64,000 bases of DNA from Cacajao melanocephalus (GCA_963573385.1 CAUYLG010017972.1:1-64000); one strand, 5' to 3'; shown: positions 30,150-43,010, numbered from the stretch's first letter. Numbers and translations: made by a program. Notes: generated by a model from the letters alone, not told the origin.

Positions 30150-31400
30150 TAAATCCATCAACAAACATTTATCAAGTAGTGTACACTGTTTCAGCAGAGA
30201 GTAAGGCAGTTAAAGTCTCTGCTTTCAAGGAGGTTATGTTCCAGTGGGAAAGGTGATAAACATGTAAATGAGTAAGATAATTTCAGGCCCTGATAAAATG
30301 ATGCTACAAAAACACTAATACAGAATATTGGGATGGAGAATGATGGACGGTGGGGAGAACCACAACTGACTTAGGTTACTCACACCTGGATGCTGTAAAG
30401 ACTCATGGAGGCTGAGGCCTGAATGACGGGGAGACAGCCATACAAGATGGAGGAAGGGTTCTGGAAATGCAAGTATGAAGGGTCGGAGATGGAAACAAGC
30501 TTGATGTGTCTGATAAACGTAAAAACAGCCATAGTGTTTCAACTAGAATGAGGAGGAGAAGAAAATGAACAGAGACAAGGTTGGCTGGGCCAACACCAAA
30601 CCCTGTAGAGCACTGCATATCAGGAAAAGTAATTGTGGGTTTTACAGGGTGTGAAGAGCCACCGTTAAAAAGGTTTTGAGGAAAGGAGTCATATTACCTA
30701 ATTTTCATTTTAGAAAAATCACTCAGGCTACTATGTGGAGAAGGGACTGGGATAAGGCAAGAGATGATGCTGTGAGACTAATTAGAAGACTGCCCCGGTA
30801 ATCAAGGCTGAACAGTGGTCACTTGAACTAGGATTGGCGGTAGAGAGGGTGAGCAGTAGCTGGACCCAAGATATTTGTTAGTACCTATAGGACTTACTGC
30901 TAGATGCATTTGAGCAAATGAAGATGCAATTTACAGTGATGGAGAAGACTCTGGAAGAATGAATTGGGAAGATGGGGAAATGATTAGCTCTGCTTTGGAC
31001 ATGTCGACTCTGAAATCTTTTTAAATCAGCTTTCTCAGGTGTAATAAGTCTGAAATTTTTATTAAACATTCAAGTGGAAATTCTAAAACGTAGCTGGATA
31101 GATAAGTCTAGACTTCAAAACAGAGGTCAGAGGAGGTGACATGAATTTGAACATCACCAATAAATAGATGATATTTAAAGCTATCACTCTAGGGAAACAC
31201 TGTGGTTAGAGAGGAAAGGAGGACTGAGACAGTCTGGAGCACTGTGACAGTCTGGAGCACTGTGAGATCTCTCTCCAGAAGATCTCTTCTGGAGGAGGAG
31301 GACCCAGAAAAAAAAAGATGCTGAGAAAAAGCACAGAAGAGTCTGGCTTCCTGGATGTCTCATGAGCAACCTTGATAAGGACTATTAATATGGAAATGGG
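30150..31400 (-). mobile_element. LINE-2 fragment (antisense)
   Basis: Runs from the reverse of an L2 3' end ('catcaacaaacatttatcaa') through blocks such as 'gagccaccgttaaaaaggtt', 'ggagtcatattacctaattt' and 'aaatcactcaggctactatg', which are antisense L2 reverse-transcriptase and 3' region. Both-strand open frames here (such as 31206-31658) are shadows of it. Confidence 0.72.
31228..31263 (+). repeat. Perfect 18-bp tandem duplication
   Basis: GACAGTCTGGAGCACTGT occurs twice back to back (31228-31245, 31246-31263) inside the L2 relic. Confidence 0.95.
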
Positions 31401-32685
31401 AGAATGGGGGAAGCAGAACCTGACTGACATGTAGTGAGGTAAGAATGGGAAGTGAGGACACAGTAGCAGCAAGTTAAACATGGCTTCAGATGTTTCCACG
31501 GAGTGAGGAAGTAAAACAGAGTCATGTTTGGAAGGGGATGGGGAACCAAGGGAGACATGTTGGACTGCTAATAAAATGATCCAACCAACAAAAAAGGAGA
31601 ACAGGGAGATAACTGAAGAAACAAAGTCCCAGAGAGGGCAACAGAGGATGACGTACAAAGCAATGTGGAGAGATTCGCCTTTGGCCTTGGATGCAGCAAG
31701 GATGCTTCTTCCACTATGACTTGAGGGAAGGTTAGGTGCTTGGGCTCAGGTGCACGTGGCTGTAGGATTTGTTGAGTTCTTGACTAATTCCATCAGACTT
31801 GAACTCGATTTTTCCAAATCCTACTTCAGATCGCAAACACATAGCCACTCTTAGAATTATAAAGTTGTATTTGTTGTATTGGACACAATAGCTGAAAGTT
31901 TTGAAAGATGTAAGTCCTACTTCTACTGGTCGGCAGTGTGAATTATGCCACAAATGTGATCATCTAAGTTTAGTGGTGCAAAAGTGTCATTACTTAATCA
32001 AATGAAATTAGTATAGCACTAAGCTTATTTTGAATACAATCTAAGAGAGACATTGTCCTAAGTTTTTACTTATTCAAAGGAATAAAGTCAACACACTAAG
32101 AAAGTGGAAAAACCTAGGTCCTTGAAATCATCATTGAACCACTGAATTAAGCAACTCTGGAACGGCCTTATCCCAGATTTCTGGTTATGTGAGTTAATAA
32201 ATGTACTGATTGTTTGAGCCATTTTTTGTTGATTATTGCCACTTACAGCTGAAATCATTTTAACAGGCATAGTATTTTACTGGAATAATTGGTAGCCATC
32301 CGGAAAAAAAAAAAAGCTCAAACCTTATACCAAAATAAATTCCAGACAGATCAAAACATAATAAAAGCTAAAGGTTAACTATCACCATTCCTAATTTTGT
32401 ACAAAAGCAGCAGAAAGTTTAAAGTAAAAGCTGTTCTTTTACATTTTAATTTGATTATTATAAATGATATGTAAAGCGTTTAAACTGGGCTATTGTAACA
32501 AATGGAACATAATGGTGAATAATACAAATGCCAGCCACAACTGACAAATATTTTGTCATTAAGACACTTTTCGTCCTTTATTGCTCTTTTCCCATTTTAA
32601 TATGTTATATTTTTCTTGAACTATAAAATATTATTTTCTGGATGCCTGTAGATAACATCATATCCTTCCCATACCTTGAGAAGAA
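31401..32685. other. No recognisable feature
   Basis: Unique intergenic sequence; nothing assigned. Confidence 0.4.
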
Positions 32686-32689
32686 AGAT

Positions 32690-32795
32690 AACAGACAGTA
32701 ACAGTAGTGTTATATCACCAGTACCCACCAGCATGCCTGGAACGTGAAGGCATTCAGTGAAGTTTCACTGAATGGATAGATGAATGAATGCATGC
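32690..32795 (+). repeat. L2/MIR 3' tail (sense)
   Basis: 'ccagcatgcctggaacgtga' then 'cattcagtgaag' and GATGAATGAATG fit an L2 3' end. Confidence 0.6.
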
Positions 32796-33233
32796 ACACA
32801 CTGATGTCAGAAAATGGAGGGAAGGCGATACTTTTTCTGTTTCTGCTGACTGGCAACGTCAGAAGAAAGAGAATAAGTTGCTGAAGGTTCATGGAAATCT
32901 CACAAAGAAAGAAGGTTCATCTTCTTATCCAGCTGATGAGCTCTATGGAGGTATTGCTCAAAGGTTCTTTCTGGTTGCAGTTCTGAGAACTGTTGTAGGA
33001 GGACTGAAGAAAACATTTACTGTCTACTGCATACTGGGCACTATACTAGACACTTTAATACATTATTTTATCCTCTATTTCTATTTTACAAATAAGGTAG
33101 GGGTTAAATAGAACCTTCATCCTATATAACCTGGTTCCTTTTACTCCTATTTCTAATCTCTTATGGATTCACTCCTGTTGTCTCTCCAGTCTTAGCACTT
33201 CTAAATGAAGTTGCCCTGCTCACACTAAACTTA

Positions 33234-33278
<45 letters not shown>

Positions 33279-33279
33279 T
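33234..33279. repeat. (GT)n(GA)n compound microsatellite
   Basis: About 15 GT units followed by about 7 GA units; the following 'gttctgtttctctaggggtt' looks like an MLT2 LTR end. Confidence 0.93.
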
Positions 33280-33727
33280 TAGGATACATACGCTATTAGT
33301 TCTGTTTCTCTAGGGGTTGTCTTGTAATGCAAGTACACAATCTATTCAACTGTGGGAATTAGCAAATCCTAGAACATTCAATCCATAGCTCAGTAGCCTG
33401 AACCCTGCCTAAGTTCAAAATTAATTATCTTCCTCAAGCAAGTGCCCTAACTTGAAAGTCAAGTTGCAGAGTAAGGCAAAAATAATAGCAGTAGTTTTAT
33501 ACATATTTCTGATCTCTTCCTAAGTAAAAACACCGAAAAACTTCCATTGTAGCTACTCAACATGTACTTGCAACAACATAGTCAGAAATTACACTAAGAT
33601 TTACCTTGTTAGACTTCTTTTTGGTTTACCATCCAAATGTTTTGTGGGGAAATTTATAGACACAATGGATGAGTCATTCTAAAACTTTTTTGTTATCCTG
33701 TGCTAATGAATATATCTGCTAGGGTGT

Positions 33728-34060
33728 ATGTGATGGTTAAATTTTATGCACCGATTTGGCTAGGCTATGGTGCCCAGCTGTTTGGTCAAACACTAGTCCA
33801 GATATTGCTATGAAGATATTTGTAGTTGTGATTAACATCTACAATCGAGTTTAAGTAAAGGAGATTGCCCTCAATAATGTGGGTTTTCCTTGTTCAATCA
33901 GCTGAAAGACATAATTGCAGAACTGAGGACTCCTGGAAAGGAAGGAATTCTGCCTCGAGACTGTAACATAGAAATCCTGCCAGATTTCCCAGCCTGCAGG
34001 CTTGCCCTACACATTTCAGATTTGCCAGCCCCACAATGGCATGATCCAGTTCCTTAAAAA
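33728..34060 (+). mobile_element. MLT2-like (ERVL) LTR, partial
   Basis: Opens 'tgtgatggttaaattttatg' and continues in MLT2 order ('cagctgtttggtcaaacact', 'gtgattaacatctacaatcg', 'caatcagctgaaagacataa', 'cagccccacaatggcatgat'). The 3' end of the LTR is missing. Solo, with no internal viral sequence seen. Confidence 0.85.
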
Positions 34061-34740
34061 ATATGTTAACATGAGGGTAATCAGGAATAATAGGTAGATG
34101 CTAGTGAACATACTTAGTGAGAGACTGGATGTGGGAAAAGGAGGGAGAAACACACCTGAGTGTTTAATCTGAGAAACTATGGTTGTAGAGAATGGAAAGC
34201 TAAAGAGTTACAGAAGAAAACACTGCTTTGGGAGGAAGAGGCTGTGTTCTATTGGTGGATGTTGAGACTGAAGATCCAGTGAAGCATACAGGTAGAGATT
34301 TCAAGTAACCACTTAATAACCTGGGTCTGCCCCTCAAGAGAAAATTTAGGCTAAAAATATAGATTTCGTCATCATTAGAGAACTGGATGAGAATCCCTAG
34401 AGGGAAAAGCAGGACAAGGAAAGAAGATAACCAAGGAGCAAACATTGCTTGATCCTAATGTTTAAGAGGCAGGAGTAAAGAGAACAGCTCCATAAAAAAC
34501 TGAAAAGGTCAAGGAGTTATTATTGTATATTTTTGTTTTATTATACTAATTATATACATGACCTAAAACTTACCATTTCAATAATTTTTTAGTGTACAAT
34601 TTAGTGTCAATTATTGCATTTGCCATGTTGTGTAAACATTACCACTATTTCCAAAACTATTTAATTATCCCAAACAGAAATTCTGTAATCATTAAGCAAA
34701 AGCTCCTCATTCCTCCCTCCCTGCAGCCCCTGGTAAACTT

Positions 34741-35038
34741 GTTTACTGAGACAGAGTCTCACTCTGTCATCTAGTCGGGAGTGCAGTAGTACAATCTCAG
34801 CTCACTGCAACCTTGGCTTCCTGGGTTAAAGCAATCCTCCCACCTCAGCCTCCCAAGTAGCTGGAACTACAGGCATGTGCCATCATACCCGGCTATTTCT
34901 TTTTAATTATTATTTTTGTAGACACAGGGGTGTCACTACATTGCCCAGGCTGGTCTCGAACTCCTGAGCTCAAGTGATCTGCCCTCTTCAGCCTCCCAAA
35001 GTACTGGGATTACAGGCATGAGCCATGGGCCCACCTGG
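34741..35038 (-). repeat. Alu (antisense) with TSD
   Basis: Antisense Alu; GCCCCTGGTAA at 34726-34736 and 35039-35049 flanks it. Confidence 0.92.
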
Positions 35039-35049
35039 GCCCCTGGTAA

Positions 35050-35348
35050 CTTTTTTTTTTTTTTTTGGAGACAGTTTCACTGTGTTGCCCAGGCTGAAGC
35101 CAGTGGTGCAATCTTGGATCACAGCGACCTTCACCCCCTGGGTTGGAGACATTTTTGTGGCTCAGCCTCCCAAGTAGCTGGGATTACAGGCGTGTGCCAC
35201 CACGCTCAGCTAATTTTTTTATTTTATTTTAGTAGAGACAAGGTTTCACCATGCTGGCCAGGCTAGTGTCGAACTCCTCACCTCAGGTGATCTGCCCTCC
35301 TCGGTCTCTCAAAGTGCTGGGATTACTGACATGAACCACTGCGGCCGG
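35050..35348 (-). repeat. Alu (antisense), tandem with the previous one
   Basis: T-run then antisense Alu ending in CGGCCGGC. It inserted at the edge of the first Alu's duplication. Confidence 0.92.
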
Positions 35349-35535
35349 CTGCACCTACTGACTTCTAATCTACCTTCTGTCTTTATGAATTTGCCTGCTC
35401 TAGGTATCTCATATAAGCAGAATCATATATTTGTCCTTCTGTATCCAACTTATTTCACTTATCATAATGTCTTCAATGTTTATACATGTTAGGACATTTA
35501 TCAGAACTTCATTCCTTTTTATGTATTGTGCCTTT

Positions 35536-36535
35536 TGCAATCAGGAAACAATAGCAGGGAGAATAGCAAGCATGGGTATATCAGGACTAGTTAACAAGGC
35601 TCCAGGGGTAGGGAGGGGAGGAGAACCGTCGACTGGAAGGCCAGAACTGAGTGCAGAAGCTGTAATCTGTTAGCCAAGAATTCTGTGTAGAACAGAAAGG
35701 CATCTGGAAGTTGGAGGTCACTGAACAAATCTTCCTCTGAGAACCAGATAGGAAACTTATTTCAGACTAATGAATGAACTTAATACAAGATTCTCCTCTT
35801 CTGGTGGGAAGATCTGGTGGGAAACAGGTCCGAATAAACAGTTCTACGGTTCCAGTGCCCAGATGCAGGTATACCTGTACACACAGTCACTATCCAAAGG
35901 AGAATAAAGAGCATGAGCCAGAGAAGCACATCAAAAATAGATTATCAAGCTAAGGAGGACAGAGGAGTGAAAGGCAGCTCAACTCTGACGACAGACAAAG
36001 GAACATCCAGAGGGAATGAGTGAAATACTCAGAAAGCTACATCAAAAGATAGATTCTATTAACACAAACTTTGCGTAAGACAGCTCCATTTAGAGATACT
36101 AGGACTGGAAAGATGACAGAAGTGACTTCAAGAGAAATAAGTAATTGGAGCAAAATGAGCCAGGTTGTATAGGACCCAGGTCCCCAAATATTTATGCCAG
36201 ATAGGGTACCTGCCTATTATTTCTGATTGCTCCTATGTTAATATTTTGGCCCTAAAAGCTTAAAAGATATTAGTGTAACTTCTAAAGGAAAAAAGTATTC
36301 TGAATGCTTTCAATTCTTATGGATGAGAAGTATGCATATCCCTTCACCCAAATGATTAAATTATTGGTTGTGAAGCTAAGGCTTCTTATTATACAGCATC
36401 TATCTCAAATAATGTAATTTTTCCTCATAGTAAATGTGTTCAGTAAGCTTCTGAATTTAATATAAATTTACCAACTTTGCTGAATAAAAGCCAAAGAAAA
36501 TATAGAAGGCTACAGAAGATACTTTGTATGATATC
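35536..36535. other. No recognisable feature
   Basis: Unique intergenic DNA; nothing assigned. Confidence 0.4.
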
Positions 36536-36539
36536 TGTC

Positions 36540-36775
36540 TTTTAAAAATATATTGAGACTTAACTTGCGGCCTAACAAATGGTCTATCCTGGAAAATGTC
36601 CCATATGCACTTGAGAAGAATGTGTATTCTGTTGTCATTGGATAGTGTGTTCTATATATGACTGTGAGTTCTAGTTGCTTTATTGTGTTTTTTAAGTCCT
36701 CTAATTCCTAATGTAATCTTCTGATTTTTCTATCCATTATTGTGAGTGGGGTACTGAAGTTGCCAACTAGTATCG
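36540..36775 (-). mobile_element. L1 ORF2 fragment (antisense)
   Basis: 'gcggcctaacaaatggtcta', 'gaagaatgtgtattctgttg' and 'gtgagtggggtactgaagtt' are antisense L1 ORF2. Probably part of the same minus-strand L1M as the ORF1 relic to its right. Confidence 0.83.
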
Positions 36776-36776
36776 T

Positions 36777-37035
36777 TATTTATTTATTTGTTTGTTTATT
36801 TATTTATTGAGACAGGGTCTCGCTCTGTTGTACAGGCTAGAGTGCAGTGGCATGCTCAGAGCTCATGCAACCTTAACCTCCTAGGCTCAAGATATCTTCC
36901 TGCCTCAGCTTCCCAAGTAGCTGAGACTACAGGCATATGCCATAGTATTTTGTATTTTTTGTAGAGAGGGGGTTTTGCCATGTTGCCAGGCTGGTCTCAA
37001 ACTCCTGGGCTCAAGCCATCAGCCTGAATCAGAGA
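36777..37035 (-). repeat. Alu (antisense, old, incomplete)
   Basis: Tail of TTTA/GTTT units, then antisense Alu; the outer end is missing. Confidence 0.85.
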
Positions 37036-37770
37036 TAAAGGATTCTTGATTAGCAGTTTGGGTTTTTTATTTTTGTTTGTTTGTTTAGCATTTTTAATAT
37101 ATCAGCCCACGGCCTTCTAGCCTCCAAAGTTTCTGAAGAGAAATTTGCTGATAAACGTTTTGAGGATCACTCATACGTATTGAGTCACTTCTCTCTTGCT
37201 ACTTTCAAAATTCTCCGCTTGGTCTTTGGCTTTCAACAGTTTGATCATACTGTGTTTCAATGTGAGTCTCTGAGTTCATCCTACTTGAAGTTTGTTGAGT
37301 TCACTACCTGTTTATATTCATGTCTTTCATCAAATTTGGGAAAGTTTCAGCCATTATTTCTTCAAATATCCTTTCTGCTCTTCACTCTTTTTCCTTTCTC
37401 TCTGGACTGCGACAATGCATATATTGGTCAGCCTAATGGTGTCCCACACATCCCTTAGGCTCTGTTCTACTTTTCTTCAATCTTTTTTCTTTCTGTTTTT
37501 CATACTTGATAATTTCCATTGTCCTATCTTTGAACTCACTGATTCTTCCTTCTGCCTGCTCAAATCTGCCTTTGAATCTCTCTAGTAAATTTCTCATTTC
37601 AGTCATTGTACTTTTTAGCTCCAGAATTTCTTCCTGGTTTCTTTTTAGGTTTTCTATCAATTTACTGATATTTCTATTTTGTTCATACATCATATTCATC
37701 ACCTTCTCCACATCTTCCTTTAGTTCTTTCAGCACCTTTAAGACAGTTGTTTTTAAAGTCTTTGTCTAGT
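37036..37770 (-). pseudogene. L1M ORF1 relic (coiled coil, central and C-terminal regions)
   Basis: Read on the minus strand, 37735-37433 stays open for 100 codons and gives a heptad-rich coiled coil with RISEFKDRTMEII and EKRLKKS, diagnostic of L1 ORF1p. Downstream (37430-37050) the match continues with frameshifts through the RNA-binding and C-terminal regions ('AREK', 'RRPW'-like). It is an old retrotransposon ORF1, non-functional because of frameshifts and stops. ORF1p normally forms RNA-binding trimers. Confidence 0.85.
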
Positions 37771-38511
37771 ATATCCTTTATCAGGTCTTTTCCAGGGATT
37801 GTTTCTATTGATTTATTTACTTTTTCCTTTTAATGTGCCATACTATCCTGTTTCTTTGTATACCTTCTGATTGTTTTTATTGAAAACTGAAGGTCTGAAT
37901 CTATTGATATGGTAACTCTGGAAATCAGATTCTGATCTTGGGTATGGGTTTATGTGTGGGAGGACAGATTCTTCTCATTCCCAGGGTTTGCTAGTTTTTG
38001 TTTTGTTTTTATTGTTGTAGGGTTTTTTGTTTGTTTTTTTGTTTGTTTCAGCCTGAGGTGTAAACATAAGGTCTTCTCAGGTCTTTTTCTGAGCCTGGAC
38101 CTTCCCCTAAGTATCTGTGGTGACTTCCTAATTTCTCCCTTTACATGCAGTTGCTTTTGAGTGTCCTACTCTTCACTCTCTGGCTCCCAAAAGGGACAAA
38201 AAAAGGGGAGGGAGGATAAAAAGGTGTCATCTCTTTAAATTCTCTGGAAATCACTTCAGCCAGAGGAGGAGGGGCTTGCATTAACAGGGAGAAGTGCAAA
38301 ACAATGACCAACATTTCTTTGTCCACATCCCTGTGTTGAGAAGCAGCAATCAGTGATCAGAGAACAGATTCCTAATATTTGGAGATCAGGTTCTGTTTTG
38401 CTCACCTTGGCTCCTACAAGTTGTATACACATGCATAGTTGCCTGCTACAGGGCTAAAGGGTGGGGGATGAGTAGCTGCTACTATGTCAAGAGCTAATGT
38501 TATCCAAAACT

Positions 38512-38812
38512 GGCCTGGCGCGGTGGCTCACACCTGTAATCCCAGCACTTTGGGAGGCCGAGGCGGGTGGATCACCCAAAGTCAGGAGTTTGAGACCAGC
38601 CTGGTCAACATGGCAAAACCCCATCTGTACCAAAAATACAAAAATTAGCCTGGCATTGTGGTGGATGCCTGTAATCCCAGCTACTTGGGAGGCTGAGGCA
38701 GGAGAATGGCTTTAACCTGGGGGGCGGAGATTAGAGTTAGCCGAGATTATGCCACTTCACTCCAGCCTGGGAAGAAGAGTGAAACTTAGTCTCAAAAACA
38801 AACAAAAAACCA
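38512..38812 (+). repeat. Alu (sense)
   Basis: GGCCTGGCGCGGTGGCTCAC start, full dimer, AAAC-rich tail. Confidence 0.95.
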
Positions 38813-38865
38813 ACAAAATTAACCACAATTTACCATCAAGCCTTCCCCTAGATGTTGCAATTCTT

Positions 38866-38866
<1 letters not shown>

Positions 38867-38897
<31 letters not shown>

Positions 38898-38898
38898 G
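38867..38898. repeat. (GTT)n microsatellite between short direct repeats
   Basis: About 10 GTT units bounded on both sides by TTGCAATTCTTT. Confidence 0.92.
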
Positions 38899-39025
38899 CA
38901 ATTCTTTAATACACTCCAGATTTTTGAAATAGTTACATCAGACAGACTCTGCCAATGCAATTGTTCTCTGCATGGAGAGACAGATTTCTGGTGCTCCCTA
39001 CTCTACCATCTTTTCAGAATCCTCT

Positions 39026-39890
39026 CATCTATGTTAGCTTTTTGTGCATGTCTCCTGCTGGCCCGACTGAGAGTGTCACCTTCGACTCCAAGCAGTCTAT
39101 TAAAGTATGCCTTTCTGAAGTAACATAATTCCCTCTCTAAGATACATTCTCGTGCCACTTGTAAAGATAACTTTTTACATTGATACATTTCATATAAATC
39201 TTCATGTTTACCTGTTCACATATTATTATCAAATCCTTTGTCACCACACTTATAAAAGATCATTATAATATCTGTGGATACCAACAAGCAAACATGTTCT
39301 GCTTTGTCAGAGAGAAAAACCATCAACAGATGGGGAAGAGACTTCACTAAATTAGGGACACTTAACTAGTGTCAATTTAAAAATTCACACATCAAAAAGC
39401 ACTTAAAGAGCTATTCATTTTGCTGCCTAAAATACATAAAAATAAAATCACTTGGCTATTTAACAGATTACGAGGCTGTTAAATGAATTATATTAAAGGC
39501 TTTAGCACTAAACCATGTCCACTCAAAGCATAAAATTCCCTGCACATGTTTAATGCTGTATCTCACTTTCAAATAAATGTCAACCTTGAAACAATTTATT
39601 TTTTCAAAACTCTTCAAGAGTTATTTTATATTCTAGTGCCCTTGGATCTTTTGCTCTTCATCTTTTTTGATTCATCTCCTGGAGCCTGGCTTGGATTACT
39701 GTTAGCTGAAAATAATGAGCTACATATTGTTTACTTCACACCTAATAGTACCCACAGTGAGAATGACAGCTTATTATAACTAAGCAAATTAAATTACTAT
39801 AAGGTCAAATTAGTGTGAGTCCAGAGTAGCGAAATAATTACAGATCTGGGTCACTAGTTTATCTACCAAGAACATGCTGAATAATGAAAT
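39026..39890. other. No recognisable feature
   Basis: AT-rich unique sequence; nothing assigned. Confidence 0.4.
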
Positions 39891-39894
39891 AGGT

Positions 39895-40115
39895 AACACT
39901 TATTAGCCATCTACATGTCTAGTTATTTCAAATACATATTCTCCTTTAACCCTTCCAACCTGGGCGCATGGTGAGTGTAAGCATAACGATGAAGAAACGG
40001 TTAAGCAACTGTGTCTGGCACCCAAATTAAACAGCTAGGAAGTGACAGAACTTGATATAAACCCAGTTTTTTTTCTGACTCAAAAGCCTATCCTCTTAAT
40101 ACTGAGATTTTGTTA
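39895..40115 (+). repeat. MIR SINE relic
   Basis: 'atacatattctcctttaacc', 'acgatgaagaaacggttaag', 'aacagctaggaagtgacaga', ending 'cctatcctcttaatac': MIR order. Confidence 0.72.
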
Positions 40116-41500
40116 TGCACTATTGCTTTTCATTTTATTATACATGTTTACACTCTAGGTATTTTTATCTAAAATTGGAAATTAAGGCAGCCTCCTTGTT
40201 GACACCGTGGTTTAGTCAGCTGAACAGACAGAAATTAGGTAGCATTTTAGACTTCTTAGAAAGAACATGCCACTAGTAACTTTAATACTTCCATGAAAAT
40301 ACTTGTTTTTCAGATAATAATCTTATTTATGTTTTAGATGGTGAGCTATATATTTTCTAGAAATTATTTACTGAGTCCTAGAAGGCTTTTATTTCTCCTA
40401 AAACATAAAGCAATATACAAAATATTTTAAAAACTAATTTCTTAGCAATTATTATTAAGGAAAATTTTACTTTTCATCACACTCCTTCATTTCCTGAAGT
40501 CTCATTTATACTACACAACAGGACTTGAGCCTTCCACTCTGTCCTCCCACACATAAACCCATACCCAAGATCAAAAACACAAGCATACCTGATGACTTCA
40601 TGTCTGCAAAGATGTTAAAGGATAGTGACTTTTTTACTCTCCTCTATAGAAGGAATTTCTGATATGGTTTAGTCAAAAGTCTCCCAATAGACAGAGTAAT
40701 TGTCTTTGTCTGAGCAATGTTGCTGACCTGAATTAAATAAATTTCAGGGACTTAATTCTTTTAATATAGGTTTGCATTCATGGTTCAAGAGGGGCTAATG
40801 TTAAGTATGCAAATAATTTACAGTTAATTAATATAACATTTGTTACTGTATTAAAGATTAATGCCAAGCGAGGATCACCAAGGGTTACTAGAATACCACA
40901 AATCTAGGCAATTGTTGCTGCTCTGAGCTTTGTATGTTTTGCTATTAGATTGACAAAAAAAACTTTAAAGTTACCATACCTATTGTGCAGGCGGTTTTAG
41001 GGAAATAGTCATTTGTATACACTATTGGTTGTAGTGGTAGCTGATACAACTTTTCAATTGGCAAATATAATGTTATCAAAAACTTTAAAATGTCCAAACT
41101 CTTTGATAACTAGTATTTCCACTCCCAGGAATTATTCTACCATAAAGACATACGCACATGTATGTTCATTGCAGCACTATTTACACTAGCAAATACACGG
41201 AATCAACCTAAATGTCCATCAACAGTAAAATGGATAAAGAAAATGTGGTACATATACACCATGAAATACTATGCAGCCATAAAAACAATGAGACTACATC
41301 CTTTGCAGCAACATGGATGGAGCTGGAGGCCATTACCCTTGGCGAACTAACACAGGAACAGGAAACCAAATACCACAGGTTCTACTTATAAGTGAGAGCT
41401 AAACACTGAGAGCACATGGACACATGGAAGGAACAACAGACACTGGGGCCTATTGGAGGGTGGAGGATGTGAGGAGGGAGAGGATGGAAAAACTACCTAT

Positions 41501-41895
<395 letters not shown>

Positions 41896-42144
41896 CTATA
41901 CTGATTATAAGTATATAATAAGTATAATTATAATACACTTATTGTTAGGTGACAATATAATGAGTACACCAGACCCCCATGACATACAGGTTACCTGTAT
42001 AACAAACCTGGACATGTGCCCCTGAAACTAAAAGTTTTGGTTTTTTAATAAAGCATTAATGTTAAAGAGATTCATGTGTAAGTATACATGTAAATCTTAT
42101 ATATGTAAAATGTATGTGTAAAAATCTTCACCTTAGATTATTTC

Positions 42145-42310
42145 CCTCAAGCTTTATTGAGATATAATTGACAAATCAAAATTGTACATATTTGATGTAT
42201 ACATGATGATTTGATATAGATAAACATATACATTATGAAATGGTTACCATACAAGTGAACGAAAGCATCCATCATCTCACACAGTTACCATTTTTGTGTG
42301 TGTAAAAGGT
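42145..42310 (-). repeat. L1M 3' UTR fragment (antisense)
   Basis: 'agctttattgagatataatt' and 'catccatcatctcacacagt' are typical antisense L1M. Confidence 0.75.
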
Positions 42311-42402
42311 GAAAATACTTAAGATCTACTTAAATGTGCTCAAGTGATCTACTTAAGTGTTCATAGACTATTCATAACTTAAAAAAACTTTAAAACAACT
42401 TA

Positions 42403-42452
42403 AACATTAAACAGTAGGGGAATCAGTTGATTAGTTGGTGGCACCTTGACAT
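42403..42452 (+). repeat. Inverted repeat, left arm (50 bp)
   Basis: Matches the reverse complement of 42761-42810 at 47 of 50 positions by hand alignment. The arms enclose 308 bp that include duplicated copy A. Confidence 0.95.
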
Positions 42453-42454
42453 AA

Positions 42455-42540
42455 TGATAATGTATATCATTATGTTATACTGGCATATGATATGTATATC
42501 ATACTGGCATACTGATAATGTATATCATTATGTTATACTG
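42455..42540 (+). repeat. 28-bp exact direct repeat, 58 bp apart
   Basis: 42455-42482 and 42513-42540 are identical; a 13-bp part (TGATAATGTATAT) appears a third time at 42744-42756. The sequence between has further GTATATCAT copies. Confidence 0.95.
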
Positions 42541-42550
42541 TTAACTTTAT

Positions 42551-42741
42551 AAGTTAAAAGCTGGCATACCTCCTCCATCCTTCTTTTCTCTTGCAATAAT
42601 GATCTTGATTTGGAAGCCACCAGCCACAAGAGGAAGGTGAGCTGACAGATCCACACTAGAATCTACCAGAGTGAAGAATATAATTTCATTGTGTTAAACC
42701 ACTGAAATTTCAGAATTTGTCTGTTAAGCAGCAGAGCCTAT
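42551..42741 (+). repeat. Local duplication, copy A (191 bp)
   Basis: Aligned by hand without gaps to 43645-43835 with 5 mismatches (about 97.4%). It lacks the flanks of copy B and sits inside the inverted-repeat arms. Confidence 0.96.
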
Positions 42742-42760
42742 CCTGATAATGTATATAATT

Positions 42761-42810
42761 ATGGCAAGGTGCCACCAACTAATCAACTGATTCTCCTACT
42801 GTTTAATATT
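42761..42810 (-). repeat. Inverted repeat, right arm (50 bp)
   Basis: Reverse complement of 42403-42452, three mismatches. Confidence 0.95.
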
Positions 42811-42834
42811 ACAGACTTGCATCTCCTTAATTAG

Positions 42835-42960
42835 ATTATAAACTCTTTAGGAGAGGAGATTAGGTTCTATTTTTCTTTAGCATACCCTACAATATCCAGC
42901 ATAATTTTACCATAGACACAAGGTATAAACTCAGGACATTCTTATTCATACAGTCTCAAA
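42835..42960 (+). repeat. L2/MIR-like 3' relic
   Basis: 'aattagattataaactcttt', 'gaggagattaggttctattt' and 'atccagcataa' resemble an L2 tail. Confidence 0.5.
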
Positions 42961-43010
42961 GATTAGTGAGGAATAAATTGTGTAATAGATAACTATAACT
43001 CAGCAAGAAA

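Larger units (their letters stand above)
34505..35535 (-). mobile_element. L1M 3' UTR fragment (antisense) split by two Alus
   Basis: Segments 34505-34736 and 35350-35535 join into one antisense L1M stretch ('tttccaaaactatttaatta', then 'tgaatttgcctgctctaggt', 'acttatttcacttatcataa'). Two Alus lie in between. Confidence 0.78.
37771..39025 (-). mobile_element. L1M 5' UTR region (antisense), split by an Alu
   Basis: The sequence from 'ctggaaatcagattctgatc' through 'tcagccagaggaggaggggc' and 'gtgatcagagaacagattcc' to 'ctctaccatcttttcagaat' matches what I know of old L1M 5' ends in antisense. It joins the ORF1 relic, so a single degraded minus-strand L1M covers about 36.5-39.0 kb. Confidence 0.65.
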
